Assembly: GCF_024171735.1 (NCBI RefSeq)
Contig: NZ_JAMTCH010000003.1
Coordinates: 1,600,841-1,664,840, forward strand
DNA length: 64,000 nt
Source: Prauserella alba
Lineage (GTDB): Bacteria; Actinomycetota; Actinomycetes; Mycobacteriales; Pseudonocardiaceae
Direction of reading: 5' to 3'
Below the pieces are notes generated by a model. The model had not been told where the DNA came from. It did not search any database and saw nothing but the letters and a program-made list of their open reading frames with translations. Of the stretch, positions 19,202-28,006 are shown piece after piece. Position 1 is the stretch's first letter. Each line of letters begins with the position of its first letter. Made by a program: the position numbers and the translations under genes.

Positions 19202-19930
19202 TCAGCGGGTGGCGTCCTCGGCGACGGTCCCGCCGGTGTCGCCGGCTGCCTCGGAAACGGCACCGCCCGCGAGTTCGAGTCGGCGGTCGGCGATGGCGTG
19301 CACGGCGTCGTCGTGGGTGGCGACGAGGACGGCGCCGCCGTCGTCGGCGTGTCCGCGCAGCAGCGACAGCACCGCCGGGGCCGTGCCGGCGTCCAGGTGG
19401 GCGGTGGGTTCGTCGGCGACGAGCACGGCCGGGCGCGGCGCGAGCGCTCTGGCCAGTGCGACGCGTTGCTGCTGTCCGAACGACAGCTCGGGCGGGTAGC
19501 GGTCGGCGAGCCCGTCGAGGCGCAGGGCCGCCAGCAACTCGGTCGTGGTCGCGGTGACCTCGGAGTCCGGAACGCGCGTCAGCCGGAGCGGCAGCGCCAC
19601 GTTCTCGCCGGCGGTGAGTTCCTGCAACAGTCCGAGTGCCTGCGGCAGCAGCGCGCACCGTTGCCACGGCACGTCCGCGGTGACGGGTGCGCCCGCGATC
19701 CGCACCGAACCGGCGTCGGCCGTGTCGAAACCGGACAGCAGTGCCAGCAGCGTGCTCTTCCCCGACCCCGAGCGGCCGGCGATCGTCACCAGTTCGCCGG
19801 CGCCGACCGTGACGTCGATGCCGCGGAGCACGTGGACGTCCCCGCCCGGGTGCGGAAAGCTGCGGCGGAGACCGGCTGCGACGAGCCCGGAGGTGCCTGC
19901 CGAGCCGGTTGTCGGATCGGTGGCGGTCAT
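19202..19930 (-). CDS. ABC transporter ATP-binding protein (second of two)
   Basis: The 242-residue ATPase is of the MacB/LolD type. It has Walker A GRSGSGKST, a signature reading LSFGQQQR in place of LSGGQ, Walker B VLVADEPTAHLD and the switch histidine in VATHDD. The ATG overlaps the stop of the preceding ATPase gene (ATGA). Two ATPases and one permease in one operon suggest a heterodimeric motor driving an FtsX-type exporter or remodeller. The phenylalanine in the signature motif might weaken one of the two ATP sites; this is inference. Confidence 0.92.
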   Translation of the reverse strand: MTATDPTTGSAGTSGLVAAGLRRSFPHPGGDVHVLRGIDVTVGAGELVTIAGRSGSGKSTLLALLSGFDTADAGSVRIAGAPVTADVPWQRCALLPQALGLLQELTAGENVALPLRLTRVPDSEVTATTTELLAALRLDGLADRYPPELSFGQQQRVALARALAPRPAVLVADEPTAHLDAGTAPAVLSLLRGHADDGGAVLVATHDDAVHAIADRRLELAGGAVSEAAGDTGGTVAEDATR

Positions 19931-20655
19931 GAGGTGCCGGCTCCCTTCCGTGGATCGTGCCCCTCCGGGGGCGTGACGTCGTGCAGCGCGCCGTCGCGGA
20001 GCCGGACGAGGTGGGTGGCCAGTTCGATGAGGCGGCCGTCGTGGGAGGTGACGACGACGGTGAGGTCGCGTGCGGCGAGTCGGCGCAGCACATCCAGTAC
20101 CCGCGCGGCCGATACGTCGTCCAATTGGGACGTCGGTTCGTCGGCGAGGATCACCGGGGTGCGGCGGGCCAGTGCGCACCCGAACGCGAGCCGCTGCTGC
20201 TGCCCGCCCGACAGTGCCGAGACGTTCCAGTCACAGGTGCCCGCGAGGCCCAGTTCGCCGAGGATGTCGTCGTCGGCGTGGCGGTGGCCTGCGGATTCGG
20301 CGGCGGCCCTGAGGTTGCCGGTGACCGACAGCTGGGGCAGCAGGTTGTCCACCGGGTTCTGGAACACGAGGCTGATCCGGTCGCGGCGCAGTGCCCGCCG
20401 GTGCCGGTGGGAGAGTCCGGTGACGGCCGTACCGTCCAGTTCCACGGACCCGCGGTCGGGGTGTTCGACCAGTCCCAGCACGCGCAGCAGCGTCGACTTG
20501 CCGGACCCCGACGGGCCCGCGAGCACGGTCATACCGGAGGCGGGGATGTCGAGGGTGACGTCCCGCGCGCCCGCCACCGGACCGGCCGGGGTCGCGTAGT
20601 CGACGCCCACGGACCGGAGCCGGTAGGTGACGTGGTCGGTCGGCGATTCAGGCAC
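19927..20655 (-). CDS. ABC transporter ATP-binding protein (first of two)
   Basis: The 242-residue ATPase has Walker A GPSGSGKST, the Q-loop region LVFQNPVDNLLPQL, canonical signature LSGGQQQR, Walker B VILADEPTSQLD and VTSHDGR. It is the MacB/LolD type, which energises FtsX-fold permeases. It overlaps the permease gene by eight bases at its 5' end and the second ATPase by four bases at its 3' end, so permease and both ATPases are one operon. Confidence 0.92.
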   Translation of the reverse strand: MPESPTDHVTYRLRSVGVDYATPAGPVAGARDVTLDIPASGMTVLAGPSGSGKSTLLRVLGLVEHPDRGSVELDGTAVTGLSHRHRRALRRDRISLVFQNPVDNLLPQLSVTGNLRAAAESAGHRHADDDILGELGLAGTCDWNVSALSGGQQQRLAFGCALARRTPVILADEPTSQLDDVSAARVLDVLRRLAARDLTVVVTSHDGRLIELATHLVRLRDGALHDVTPPEGHDPRKGAGTS

Positions 20656-23245
20656 GGAGCAACTCCGCGGGGACGGCGGTGCGCGCCGACCGCACGGCGA
20701 GCAGTGCGGTCAGCAACACCACGACGGTGCTCACTCCGGCCACGGTCGCGATCAAGCCCGCGAGGTCGGGCAGCTCGGGCACGGGCGCGAGCCAGCGGAC
20801 CGGATCGAACTGGCGCACGGAGACCGCCGCCACGGTCACACCGCTCACCAGGCCGGCGACGGTGGCGAGCCCGCCGATCGCGGCCAGCTCGGCCAGCTGG
20901 GAGCGCAACAGCGCCGACGGGCGCATCCCCATCCGCGTCAGCAGCGTCGCTGCGAGGGCGTTCTGCCTGCGACGGGTCTCGACGGCCACGACCAGGATCA
21001 GCACGGCGACCACGGCGAGGACGATGCCCAGCAGTGTGACGAACGAGAACGTCCATTCGACGACGTGGAACGGCAACGCGTCGAGCACGTCGCCTCGGCT
21101 CTCGGCGTTCGGATGCACCAGGCCCGCGTCGCTGAATGCGGTCGTGAGCTCGTGCAGCGGCCCCGACGACAGCACCGTCCACTGCGGAATCTCGGTCAGC
21201 TGTTCGTCGGTGAGGGCTGCCCGGGAGACGACGAACCCGGGTTCGCTGCCCAGCAGCGGGAAGGAGTCGAGCCGGGCGGTCACGTCGAGTGGCGGCAGGC
21301 CCGCCACGGTGGGAGGCGCCGCATCTGATGGGCCGGTACTGATGGCCGGTAGCGCGCCGCCTGCCGGCTCGGAGATGCGTTTCAGCAGTTCGCGGATCCG
21401 CGTGTCGTCCGACGTGGCGGTCCAAGCGGCGTCGACGAAGGTCTCGGGGTCGACGACGGCGACGGTGGCTCCGCCCGCCGTGGAGTTGAACCGGCCTACG
21501 AGCGAGGTGCCGGTCCGGGCGCCCTCGGGCAGTGCGGTCTCCCCGGTGCCGACGGTGCGCTCGACGTCCACGGAGGACTCGGCTCCGACGTACATACCCG
21601 TCTTGTTCGCGAGCGCGCTGCGCTGCCCCTCGGCCACGCCGGTGCCGACCGCGAGGGTGCCGACGGCGAGCATGGCGATCACCAGCACGCCGACCACCGC
21701 GGCGCGGGCGCCGGCGAGCCGGCGGATCGCGAGTTGCAGCGCGGGCCGCGACCACAGCCGGGCCCGATGCGAGAACCGCAGCACGAGGAACGTCAGCCGG
21801 GCGACGACGATCCCGACGGTGAGCACCACCGCGACGGGGTAGGTCAGGGCCAGCGGATGAACCTGGGGGAGCGGATCGCCGAACCGGGACGTGCCGCCGT
21901 ACTCGGCGAGGCGCAGCCAGCCGGCCCAGGCCACGGCCGCGGTGGCGAGCTCCCACGGCAGGTGGGCCGCCAGTCGGCGCCGGGCCCCACGTGTGGCGGC
22001 ACGACCCAGCTGGAACTCCCGGTGCGCACGCACCGCCACGACCGCCGCCACCAGTGCCAGCGCCAGCATGAGGGCGCCCACCCCGCACGCCGCCGCCGTC
22101 CAGAACGCGGCCGGGGCGAGCTCGCCGGGCGGCCCGTAGCCGGGCAGCAGCACGCGGGCCGACAGAATGCCCGCCATGCCGCCGAGTGTGACGGGCAGGC
22201 CCAGTTCGGCCAGCGCCAGCAGGCCGAGCGCCCCTGGCCCGTACCCGCGGGAGGAGAGCAGCCTGATCCCGGCATGGCGGCGCTGATACCACTGCACCGC
22301 GAGCGTGCCCGCCCCTGCGCAGCCGACCAGCACCGCCAGGATCGCCAGCGGCAGGATCGACAGGCCCACGTTCGTTTCGGCCCGGTTCGCGAGCTCGATG
22401 GATCGTTGGAAGGGGACCGAGCCGTGCACGAGGTCGGCGTACCCGCGGGCCCGTAGATCGGCGTCGACGTCGGCGATCAGGGCGCGGGCTCGTGCGGCGC
22501 GGTCCTGCGCCTCGGCGAGGGTCGACGGCGGCGGCATCCGGAAGCCGACGACGGCGCGTTCCAGGCGGTCGAAGTGCGCGGCGGCCCGGTCGAAGGTGTC
22601 CCGGTCGGTGGCGAAGACGATCGCGCCGGTCTCGATGTGGTCGACGAGCCGGTTGGTGATCGCCATGTCGCGGGCCGAGCACCACGGGCCGGGTGCGGGA
22701 AGGCGCAGATCCCGGTACACGCCGGTGGTCGGCGGCAACGCGCCGCCGTGGCCGCGGGTGCCGAGCGGGATGTTCTCGGCGTCGGCGAGTTCGGAGCCGA
22801 GCCAGAGCCCGGAGGCACGGGTGCCGCGCAGCAGGTCGAGGTCGTCGACACCGCCGTCACGGTAGGCGAGCCGGAACCGGTACGTCTCGTCGCCGAAATC
22901 GGCGGCTCCCACCGGCGTGTACAGCCCGACGACGGGACGGCCGAACCCGTGCTCGGGCGCGCGGGTGCGCACAGTGTCGGCCACGAGGGCGGCCTCCGAC
23001 GGGGTCAGCGAGCGGGCGTTGAAGAACGGGCCGTACTGGTCCTGGCAGACGCTCTCGGCGCGGCCCGCGATCGCCGCGCCCGCGGTGGCGGCGGTGTGCA
23101 GCGGGGTGGCCGTTGCGAGAAAACAGGTGAGCAGAGCGGTGGCCGCGGTGACGAGCACGACCAGCGGACTCGACAGCGCGGCCCTCGGCGCCGTCCGCCA
23201 CGCCAGGGGCACGCGGACGCGCCCCGGCCACCGTCGTCGCCGCAT
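20648..23245 (-). CDS. FtsX-like ABC transporter permease
   Basis: The 865-residue membrane protein has an N-terminal membrane helix (LVVLVTAATALLTCFLATAT), a large extracellular domain with cysteines in ESVCQDQYG and PWCSARDM, and an FtsX core around LPLAILAVLVGCAGAGTLAV. After further helices a second extracellular domain appears (about 600-730). A second FtsX core (GIVLAVVAVLILVVAVE) and a final helix pair near the C-terminus follow. It works with the two ATPases just downstream. Such systems export lipoproteins, peptides or antibiotics, or act mechanically on cell-wall enzymes; the cargo is not evident. ATG 23245 fits the membrane topology. Confidence 0.87.
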   Translation of the reverse strand: MRRRRWPGRVRVPLAWRTAPRAALSSPLVVLVTAATALLTCFLATATPLHTAATAGAAIAGRAESVCQDQYGPFFNARSLTPSEAALVADTVRTRAPEHGFGRPVVGLYTPVGAADFGDETYRFRLAYRDGGVDDLDLLRGTRASGLWLGSELADAENIPLGTRGHGGALPPTTGVYRDLRLPAPGPWCSARDMAITNRLVDHIETGAIVFATDRDTFDRAAAHFDRLERAVVGFRMPPPSTLAEAQDRAARARALIADVDADLRARGYADLVHGSVPFQRSIELANRAETNVGLSILPLAILAVLVGCAGAGTLAVQWYQRRHAGIRLLSSRGYGPGALGLLALAELGLPVTLGGMAGILSARVLLPGYGPPGELAPAAFWTAAACGVGALMLALALVAAVVAVRAHREFQLGRAATRGARRRLAAHLPWELATAAVAWAGWLRLAEYGGTSRFGDPLPQVHPLALTYPVAVVLTVGIVVARLTFLVLRFSHRARLWSRPALQLAIRRLAGARAAVVGVLVIAMLAVGTLAVGTGVAEGQRSALANKTGMYVGAESSVDVERTVGTGETALPEGARTGTSLVGRFNSTAGGATVAVVDPETFVDAAWTATSDDTRIRELLKRISEPAGGALPAISTGPSDAAPPTVAGLPPLDVTARLDSFPLLGSEPGFVVSRAALTDEQLTEIPQWTVLSSGPLHELTTAFSDAGLVHPNAESRGDVLDALPFHVVEWTFSFVTLLGIVLAVVAVLILVVAVETRRRQNALAATLLTRMGMRPSALLRSQLAELAAIGGLATVAGLVSGVTVAAVSVRQFDPVRWLAPVPELPDLAGLIATVAGVSTVVVLLTALLAVRSARTAVPAELLRA

Positions 23246-23324
23246 GAGCGGAGACTGTAGTGCGTTCGGGCTCGGAGTACGGAAGAATTCTCGGAATCGT
23301 CCCCGGGAGCGAAGCGAGCGTGCG

Positions 23325-23900
23325 ATGCCGGACCTGATGGTCGACTTCATCACTTCCCTCGACGGTTACGGTGCCGCCGAGGGCTGGCCGGGGTTCTGGG
23401 GGATGGAATCACCGGAGTACCTCGCCTGGCTCGACGAGGACGGAGCGGCCGAGTTCACCCTGCTCATGGGCGCGACGACGTACCGGTTGATGTCCGGATT
23501 CGCGGCCGATGCGCGCGGCGACCCCGGCATGGCGCAGCTGACCGCGACCCCGAAAGTGGTGTTCTCCTCGACGTTGCAGGCGCCGCTGGTGTGGGACAAC
23601 ACCGAGCTGGTCACCGACGAGGCCGTCGACACGGTGCGCGACTGGAAGGACGGCGGTGGTCGTCCCATGCGCACGCTCGGCAGTGTCAGCCTGTGCCGGT
23701 CGCTGCTGCGGGCCGGGCTGGCGGACCGGTTCCGGCTCGTCGTGTTCCCCGTCGTCACGGGTGCGAGCGGACGGGACCGGATCTTCGACGGGTACCCGGA
23801 CCTTGCGCTCGAGCTGATCGAGCATCGCACCTTCGAGGGCGGGCTCCAACTGCTCGAGTACGCGCCCACCGTGCTCGACGGGCCACCCGGTTCCGGGTGA
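23325..23900 (+). CDS. Dihydrofolate reductase family (RibD C-terminal-like) protein
   Basis: The 191-residue protein fits the RibD C-terminal/dihydrofolate reductase fold. It starts MPDLMVDFITSLDGYGAA and has LLMGATTYRLMSGF, which forms part of the NADPH pocket, and FPVVTGASGRDRIFDGYPDL near the end. These stand-alone reductases act on unknown substrates. It diverges from the permease gene and converges on the sugar transporter. ATG 23325 gives the family's usual start. Confidence 0.85.
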   Translation: MPDLMVDFITSLDGYGAAEGWPGFWGMESPEYLAWLDEDGAAEFTLLMGATTYRLMSGFAADARGDPGMAQLTATPKVVFSSTLQAPLVWDNTELVTDEAVDTVRDWKDGGGRPMRTLGSVSLCRSLLRAGLADRFRLVVFPVVTGASGRDRIFDGYPDLALELIEHRTFEGGLQLLEYAPTVLDGPPGSG

Positions 23901-23913
23901 AACCCCGGCGCAC

Positions 23914-23956
23914 GCCGGTGCGCGTGGTCGATCGGTTCGTGACCACGCGCACCGGC
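23914..23956. terminator. 16-bp perfect stem-loop, bidirectional terminator
   Basis: Bases 23914-23929 (GCCGGTGCGCGTGGTC) are the exact reverse complement of 23941-23956, with an 11-base loop. It lies 14 bases after the stop of the reductase-like gene and 12 before the end of the convergent transporter gene. Confidence 0.75.
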
Positions 23957-23967
23957 TGGATCTCGGC

Positions 23968-25359
23968 TCAGCTCGCGACGGTGGTGCGTGCGGCGGGCTG
24001 ACCGTTGAGCTGGGCGTCGACCTCTTCGAGCGTGCGCCCGCGCGTCTCGGGCAACTTGCGGTGGAGGAACAGCAGGCCGAGGCCACCGAGGACGGCGTAG
24101 AGCCAGAACAGCCCGCTCGGCGACAGCGCGTTGATCGTCGTCAGCACGGTCACCGAGATGAGGAGATTCAGGATCCAGTGCGTGGCGAGGCCGGCGCTCC
24201 CGGCCTTGCCACGCACCTCCGTCGGGAACACCTCACTGTTGACCAACCACATCGCCAGGCCGAGACTCGCGGAGAACGATGCCTGGTAGATCATGAGGAA
24301 CGTCAGCAGCACGCCGGCCCAGATCCCTTCGAGGTCGGTGAACGCGTACACCGCTCCGATCACGACCAGCGACAGCACGACGAGTGCGGTGCCGCCGAGT
24401 ACCAGTGGGCGCCTGCCGATCCGGTCGACGAGCAGCAGGCCGACGAGGGTGAAACCGACATTGGCGATGCCGAGGCCGACCGACGAGAGGATCGCCGCCG
24501 AGTCGCCGAAGCCCGAGCCGGTGAGCAGGGTCGGGGTGTAGTAGGTGACGGCGTTGACGCCGACGAGCTGGTTGGTCGCGGCCACACCGACGCCGAGGAC
24601 GATCCCCGGCCGGAATCGGGACGAGAGCAGGTCCCGGAAGGTGTGGCGGTTCTCCGCGCGCATCGCGGCGGTGATCTCGGCGACCTCGTCGTCGACGGCG
24701 GCCGCGGAACGGGTGCGTTGCAGTAGTGCCCGCGCCTCCTGTTCACGGCCCTGTGACAGGAGCCAGCGTGGGCTCTCCGGCAGCATCGGCAGCGCCGCCA
24801 GCATGATCACGGCCGGTACGGCCGCGACGGCGAGCATCCAGCGCCACGCCTGTGTATCGGACAGCACGTAGCCGGTGACGTACGAGATCAGGATCCCGGA
24901 CGAGATCATCAGCTGGTTCACCGAGACCAGCCGGCCACGCAGGTGTGCGGGCGCGATCTCGGCTATGTAAGCGGGAACCGCAACCGAGGCCGCACCGATC
25001 GCCAGGCCCAGCACGATCCGAGCCGCCAGGAGGATCGTCGTCGAGGCCGCCAGTCCCGAGGCGACCGCACCGGCGAGGAACAGCACGGCGACGGCAAGCA
25101 GCGTCCGGCGCCTGCCGAGCCGGTCCATGATCGCACCGCCCGCCGCGACGCCGATGATCGCGCCGACCAGCAGCGATGCGACGACGAACTCCTTGGCCTG
25201 ATCGCTGAGGCCGAACTCCGGCCCGATGTACAGCAGTGCCGCGGAGATGATGCCGGTGTCGTAACCGAACAGTAGGCCACCGAATGCCGCGATCACCGTG
25301 GCGCCCATGCCCGCGCCCTTGCGCGGACTGGCGCTGCCGACGACAGCGCTGTCGTTCAT
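23968..25359 (-). CDS. MFS sugar (hexose/inositol type) transporter
   Basis: The 463-residue protein has the sugar-porter signatures: FGYDTGIISAALLYI in helix 1, DRLGRRRTLL and DRIGRRPLVL in the loops after helices 2 and 8, PESPRWLL after helix 6, and PETRGRTLEEVD at the C-terminus. Twelve membrane helices are evident. It probably imports a sugar or polyol by proton symport. ATG 25359 follows GGGAG at seven bases. It is divergent from the LacI regulator across 330 bases that contain a pair of operator-like sites, which recur at the kinase genes downstream. Confidence 0.93.
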   Translation of the reverse strand: MNDSAVVGSASPRKGAGMGATVIAAFGGLLFGYDTGIISAALLYIGPEFGLSDQAKEFVVASLLVGAIIGVAAGGAIMDRLGRRRTLLAVAVLFLAGAVASGLAASTTILLAARIVLGLAIGAASVAVPAYIAEIAPAHLRGRLVSVNQLMISSGILISYVTGYVLSDTQAWRWMLAVAAVPAVIMLAALPMLPESPRWLLSQGREQEARALLQRTRSAAAVDDEVAEITAAMRAENRHTFRDLLSSRFRPGIVLGVGVAATNQLVGVNAVTYYTPTLLTGSGFGDSAAILSSVGLGIANVGFTLVGLLLVDRIGRRPLVLGGTALVVLSLVVIGAVYAFTDLEGIWAGVLLTFLMIYQASFSASLGLAMWLVNSEVFPTEVRGKAGSAGLATHWILNLLISVTVLTTINALSPSGLFWLYAVLGGLGLLFLHRKLPETRGRTLEEVDAQLNGQPAARTTVAS

Positions 25360-25484
25360 CTGTCGACTCCCGTTGTCTCGTTTCCGCATCGCGACGAACC
25401 GCGACGGCTGCGGCCGGGTGCTTCTCACCCGGGGTATGCGGCTGCGCGCGACGGCGACCGCACCGGCACAGTAGACGGCGTCAT

Positions 25485-25521
25485 GTCACCGATGTCAAGC
25501 TGAACTACGTCACCGGTGTCA
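25485..25521. promoter_or_regulatory. Pair of putative LacI operators (transporter/regulator promoter)
   Basis: GTCACCGATGTCA (25485-25497) and GTCACCGGTGTCA (25509-25521) are two copies of one motif, 24 bases apart from start to start. Each is an imperfect palindrome around CACCGRTG. They lie 126-162 bases upstream of the transporter and 169-205 bases upstream of the LacI gene. The same pair with the same spacing occurs at 27942-27978. Binding by the local LacI protein is inferred. Confidence 0.75.
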
Positions 25522-25689
25522 TACACCGTTTCCCGTCATGTGAGGCGGTGTGGCTCGCGAGCGCCTCGGGATCCGTCGATGCCGAGGCCGGGATCCGAGG
25601 TTCGAACGCCGGTGCCGGGAATCGATACACTGCGCCCGAAGCCGATGTGTCCGGCACGTCCCCTCGTCGAAAGGTCCGGCCCGAATCTC

Positions 25690-26673
25690 ATGACCACGAT
25701 GCGAGATGTCGCCGCGCTCGCCGGAGTGAGCGCGAAGACCGTGTCGCGTGTGTTCAACAACGACGAGCACGTGTTGCCGGAGACGAGGACGCGGGTCGAG
25801 CTGGCCATGCGGGAGCTGAGCTATGTCCCGAACGCGGTGGCCACTACGTTCCGCAACGGCAGGGCTCCCGTCGTCGGGGTCGTCGTTCCCGACCTGCTCG
25901 ACCCGTTCTTCGCGGCCGTGGCCGAGTCGGTGAATCACGTGGCCGTGGAACACGGCATGTCAACGATGGTCACCACCATCGGTGAGGACGCCGAACAGGA
26001 GGGCACGCTCGTCGGGCGGCTGCTGTCGCAGTCGCTCAGCGGCCTGGTGATCGCTCCGGTCGCCACGGACAACTCGTACCTGACGCGATGGTCCGAGCGA
26101 CTTCCCATCGTGTTCGTCGACCGTGCCCCCGGCGGCGTCGCAGCCGACGCCTTTCTGGAGGACGACGAGGGAGGCGCCCGCATGGGCGTGACCCACCTGT
26201 TGGAACGCGGTCACGAGCGGATCGCGTTCGTCGCCGACATCTCCGATGTCCCGACCGGCCGGAGCAGGTTGCGCGGCTATCGGGAGGCCCTGGCCGAGTA
26301 CGGCATCGATCGGGACGAGTCCCTCGAGGTGTTCGGCGTGGTCGACCGGGAGAGCGCGGCCGCGGCCGTGACGAGGCTGAGTGCGTTGCCGGACGCGCCG
26401 ACGGCGATCTTCTCGTCGAACGCCCGCAGCAGCATGGCCCTGGTGCCCGAACTGCGGGACGGGCGTTTCGCCGTGGTCGGATTCGGCGATTTCCCTATGG
26501 CGGACATGATCAGCCCCTCGATGACGGTGATCGACCAGGATCCGGCGTTGCTCGGCGACCACGCGGCCCGGCGCGTGTTCGACCGGCTGGAGTATCCGAA
26601 ACGCCGGTACCGGAGGCGAACGGTACTGCCGGTGCGCCTCATCGAGCGTGAATCCTGCGCCGCAGGCCGGTGA
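25690..26673 (+). CDS. LacI family transcriptional regulator
   Basis: The 327-residue protein has the LacI helix-turn-helix (MRDVAALAGVSAKTVSRVFN, residues 4-23) with hinge helix, then a periplasmic-binding-protein-like sensor domain (about 60-325) starting VVGVVVPDLLDPFFAAVAES. It presumably represses or activates the surrounding sugar genes in response to a sugar or sugar phosphate. Its gene is divergent from the sugar transporter and upstream of the kinase/aldolase genes. Repeated GTCACCGRTGTCA-like sites at both divergent promoters are its likely operators. ATG 25690 places the helix-turn-helix at the usual N-terminal position. Confidence 0.93.
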   Translation: MTTMRDVAALAGVSAKTVSRVFNNDEHVLPETRTRVELAMRELSYVPNAVATTFRNGRAPVVGVVVPDLLDPFFAAVAESVNHVAVEHGMSTMVTTIGEDAEQEGTLVGRLLSQSLSGLVIAPVATDNSYLTRWSERLPIVFVDRAPGGVAADAFLEDDEGGARMGVTHLLERGHERIAFVADISDVPTGRSRLRGYREALAEYGIDRDESLEVFGVVDRESAAAAVTRLSALPDAPTAIFSSNARSSMALVPELRDGRFAVVGFGDFPMADMISPSMTVIDQDPALLGDHAARRVFDRLEYPKRRYRRRTVLPVRLIERESCAAGR

Positions 26674-26695
26674 ACGAACCTCGGGCCGCCGAGTG

Positions 26696-27919
26696 TCAGC
26701 CCGAGTCCGGTGTCAGCCGGATGCCCGCTCCGTCGACGGAGACGATGAGGCGGTCCAGGCCGTCCACGAGCACGTCGGCCGCAGCCAGTCCGCCGGGGGC
26801 GACCGTGCCGAGCATGCCGATCACCGCACATCCGGCTGCGCGGGCGGCGGCGACCCCGGCCGGCGCGTCCTCGACGACCAGGCATCGTTCCGGCGCGACA
26901 CCCAGCCGCTGTGCCGCGAGCCGATAGGGCTCCGGATCGGGCTTGCCGGCATGCACGTCGTCGGCCGTGACCAGCACCGGAGGTGGGGTGATCCCGGCGG
27001 CGCCCAGTCGCGCGCGGGCGATCGCGGGCGTACCGGACGTCACCAGCCCGTATCGCGTCACGGGAAGCGCATCGAGGAGGGCGCGGGCTCCCGGCACCTC
27101 GGTGACCGCGGCCGCGTCGCCGGCCTCGAGTCGCTCGATGCGCTGCATCCCCTCGGTCAGGCGGGCTGGGGGCAGGAGCTGGGAGAGGAGAGCACGGGCC
27201 GGGCGGCCGTGGTTCTGCGCCACCGTGGCCGGTGGGATGTCGAGGTCGTCGGCGAGTCGTTCCCAGGACCGCAGTACCGAGGCGGTCGAATCCACCAGTA
27301 CACCGTCCACATCGAACAGGACTGCGTCGAAAGGCCGGTGGAACACGGTAGCTGCCGGGTCGATCGGAACGCGGTGGCCCAGCGTGCGCCGTACCCGGAA
27401 ACACTGCTGCTGCGGCGTGAGCTCCGCGTCCACAGCGATGTGCGGGACGGCGGGTGCGGCGGGCGGTGAGTCGGCCGGCCGGTGCGCGTCGCGGGCTGCG
27501 CCGCGGCCGGCCCGCCGGCGCGCGAACAGTTCGGGGGTGCCGCGCAGGTGCACGATACGTAGTTCGGCCGGGGCGAGCGCCTCGGTGAGTTCCCGCCAGG
27601 CGCGTCCGCCTGCGAGCTCGGCGGTGAACGGCGCGACGAGCAGGGCCGTGCCCGCGGTCGCCGCGACGTCGGCGGCGGTGGCGCGTAACGCCGCGTAGCG
27701 GGCATCGCGGATCGTGTCGCCGTGCGGAGGGGCGAGCCAGTGCTCGGCGAGAACCGGTCCGTGCAGCCGGTCGAGCAGCGGCGTCGTGAGTGAGTCCAGG
27801 TCCAGCAACGGCGCTCCGAGTGCGGTGGCGAGCTCCCGGCCGAGCGTCGTCTTCCCGCTCCCGGCCGGGCCCGAGACGCCGATCGCGAGCGGCCGGTCGG
27901 TTTGACAATGCGACGCCAT
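26696..27919 (-). CDS. Fusion of P-loop (gluconokinase-like) kinase and HAD-IA sugar phosphatase
   Basis: The 407-residue protein joins two enzymes. Residues about 10-185 are a small P-loop kinase with Walker A GPAGSGKTT (17-25), similar to gluconokinase or uridine kinase-like proteins. Residues about 197-400 are a HAD phosphatase of the beta-phosphoglucomutase-like group. They show FDVDGVLVDS (nucleophile and acid Asp 203/205), the LVTSG threonine/serine motif, GKPDPEPY with the conserved lysine, and VVEDAPAGVAAARAAG. Together they might phosphorylate one intermediate and dephosphorylate another of the local pathway; this is not known. It is divergent from the FGGY kinase over 87 bases containing two operator-like sites. 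Confidence 0.85.
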   Translation of the reverse strand: MASHCQTDRPLAIGVSGPAGSGKTTLGRELATALGAPLLDLDSLTTPLLDRLHGPVLAEHWLAPPHGDTIRDARYAALRATAADVAATAGTALLVAPFTAELAGGRAWRELTEALAPAELRIVHLRGTPELFARRRAGRGAARDAHRPADSPPAAPAVPHIAVDAELTPQQQCFRVRRTLGHRVPIDPAATVFHRPFDAVLFDVDGVLVDSTASVLRSWERLADDLDIPPATVAQNHGRPARALLSQLLPPARLTEGMQRIERLEAGDAAAVTEVPGARALLDALPVTRYGLVTSGTPAIARARLGAAGITPPPVLVTADDVHAGKPDPEPYRLAAQRLGVAPERCLVVEDAPAGVAAARAAGCAVIGMLGTVAPGGLAAADVLVDGLDRLIVSVDGAGIRLTPDSG

Positions 27920-27941
27920 GCTCCCGATGATAGCCGTGCAA

Positions 27942-27978
27942 GTCACCGGTGTCATGAATAGGCATGTCACCGGAGTCA
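27942..27978. promoter_or_regulatory. Pair of putative LacI operators (kinase promoters)
   Basis: GTCACCGGTGTCA (27942-27954) and GTCACCGGAGTCA (27966-27978) are 24 bases apart, the same spacing as the pair at 25485-25521. They fill the 87-base divergent promoter between the kinase-phosphatase fusion and the FGGY kinase, so a bound regulator would control both directions. Confidence 0.78.
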
Positions 27979-28006
27979 TAGGCGGACTTCGGGAAAGGGC
28001 GGGTCG

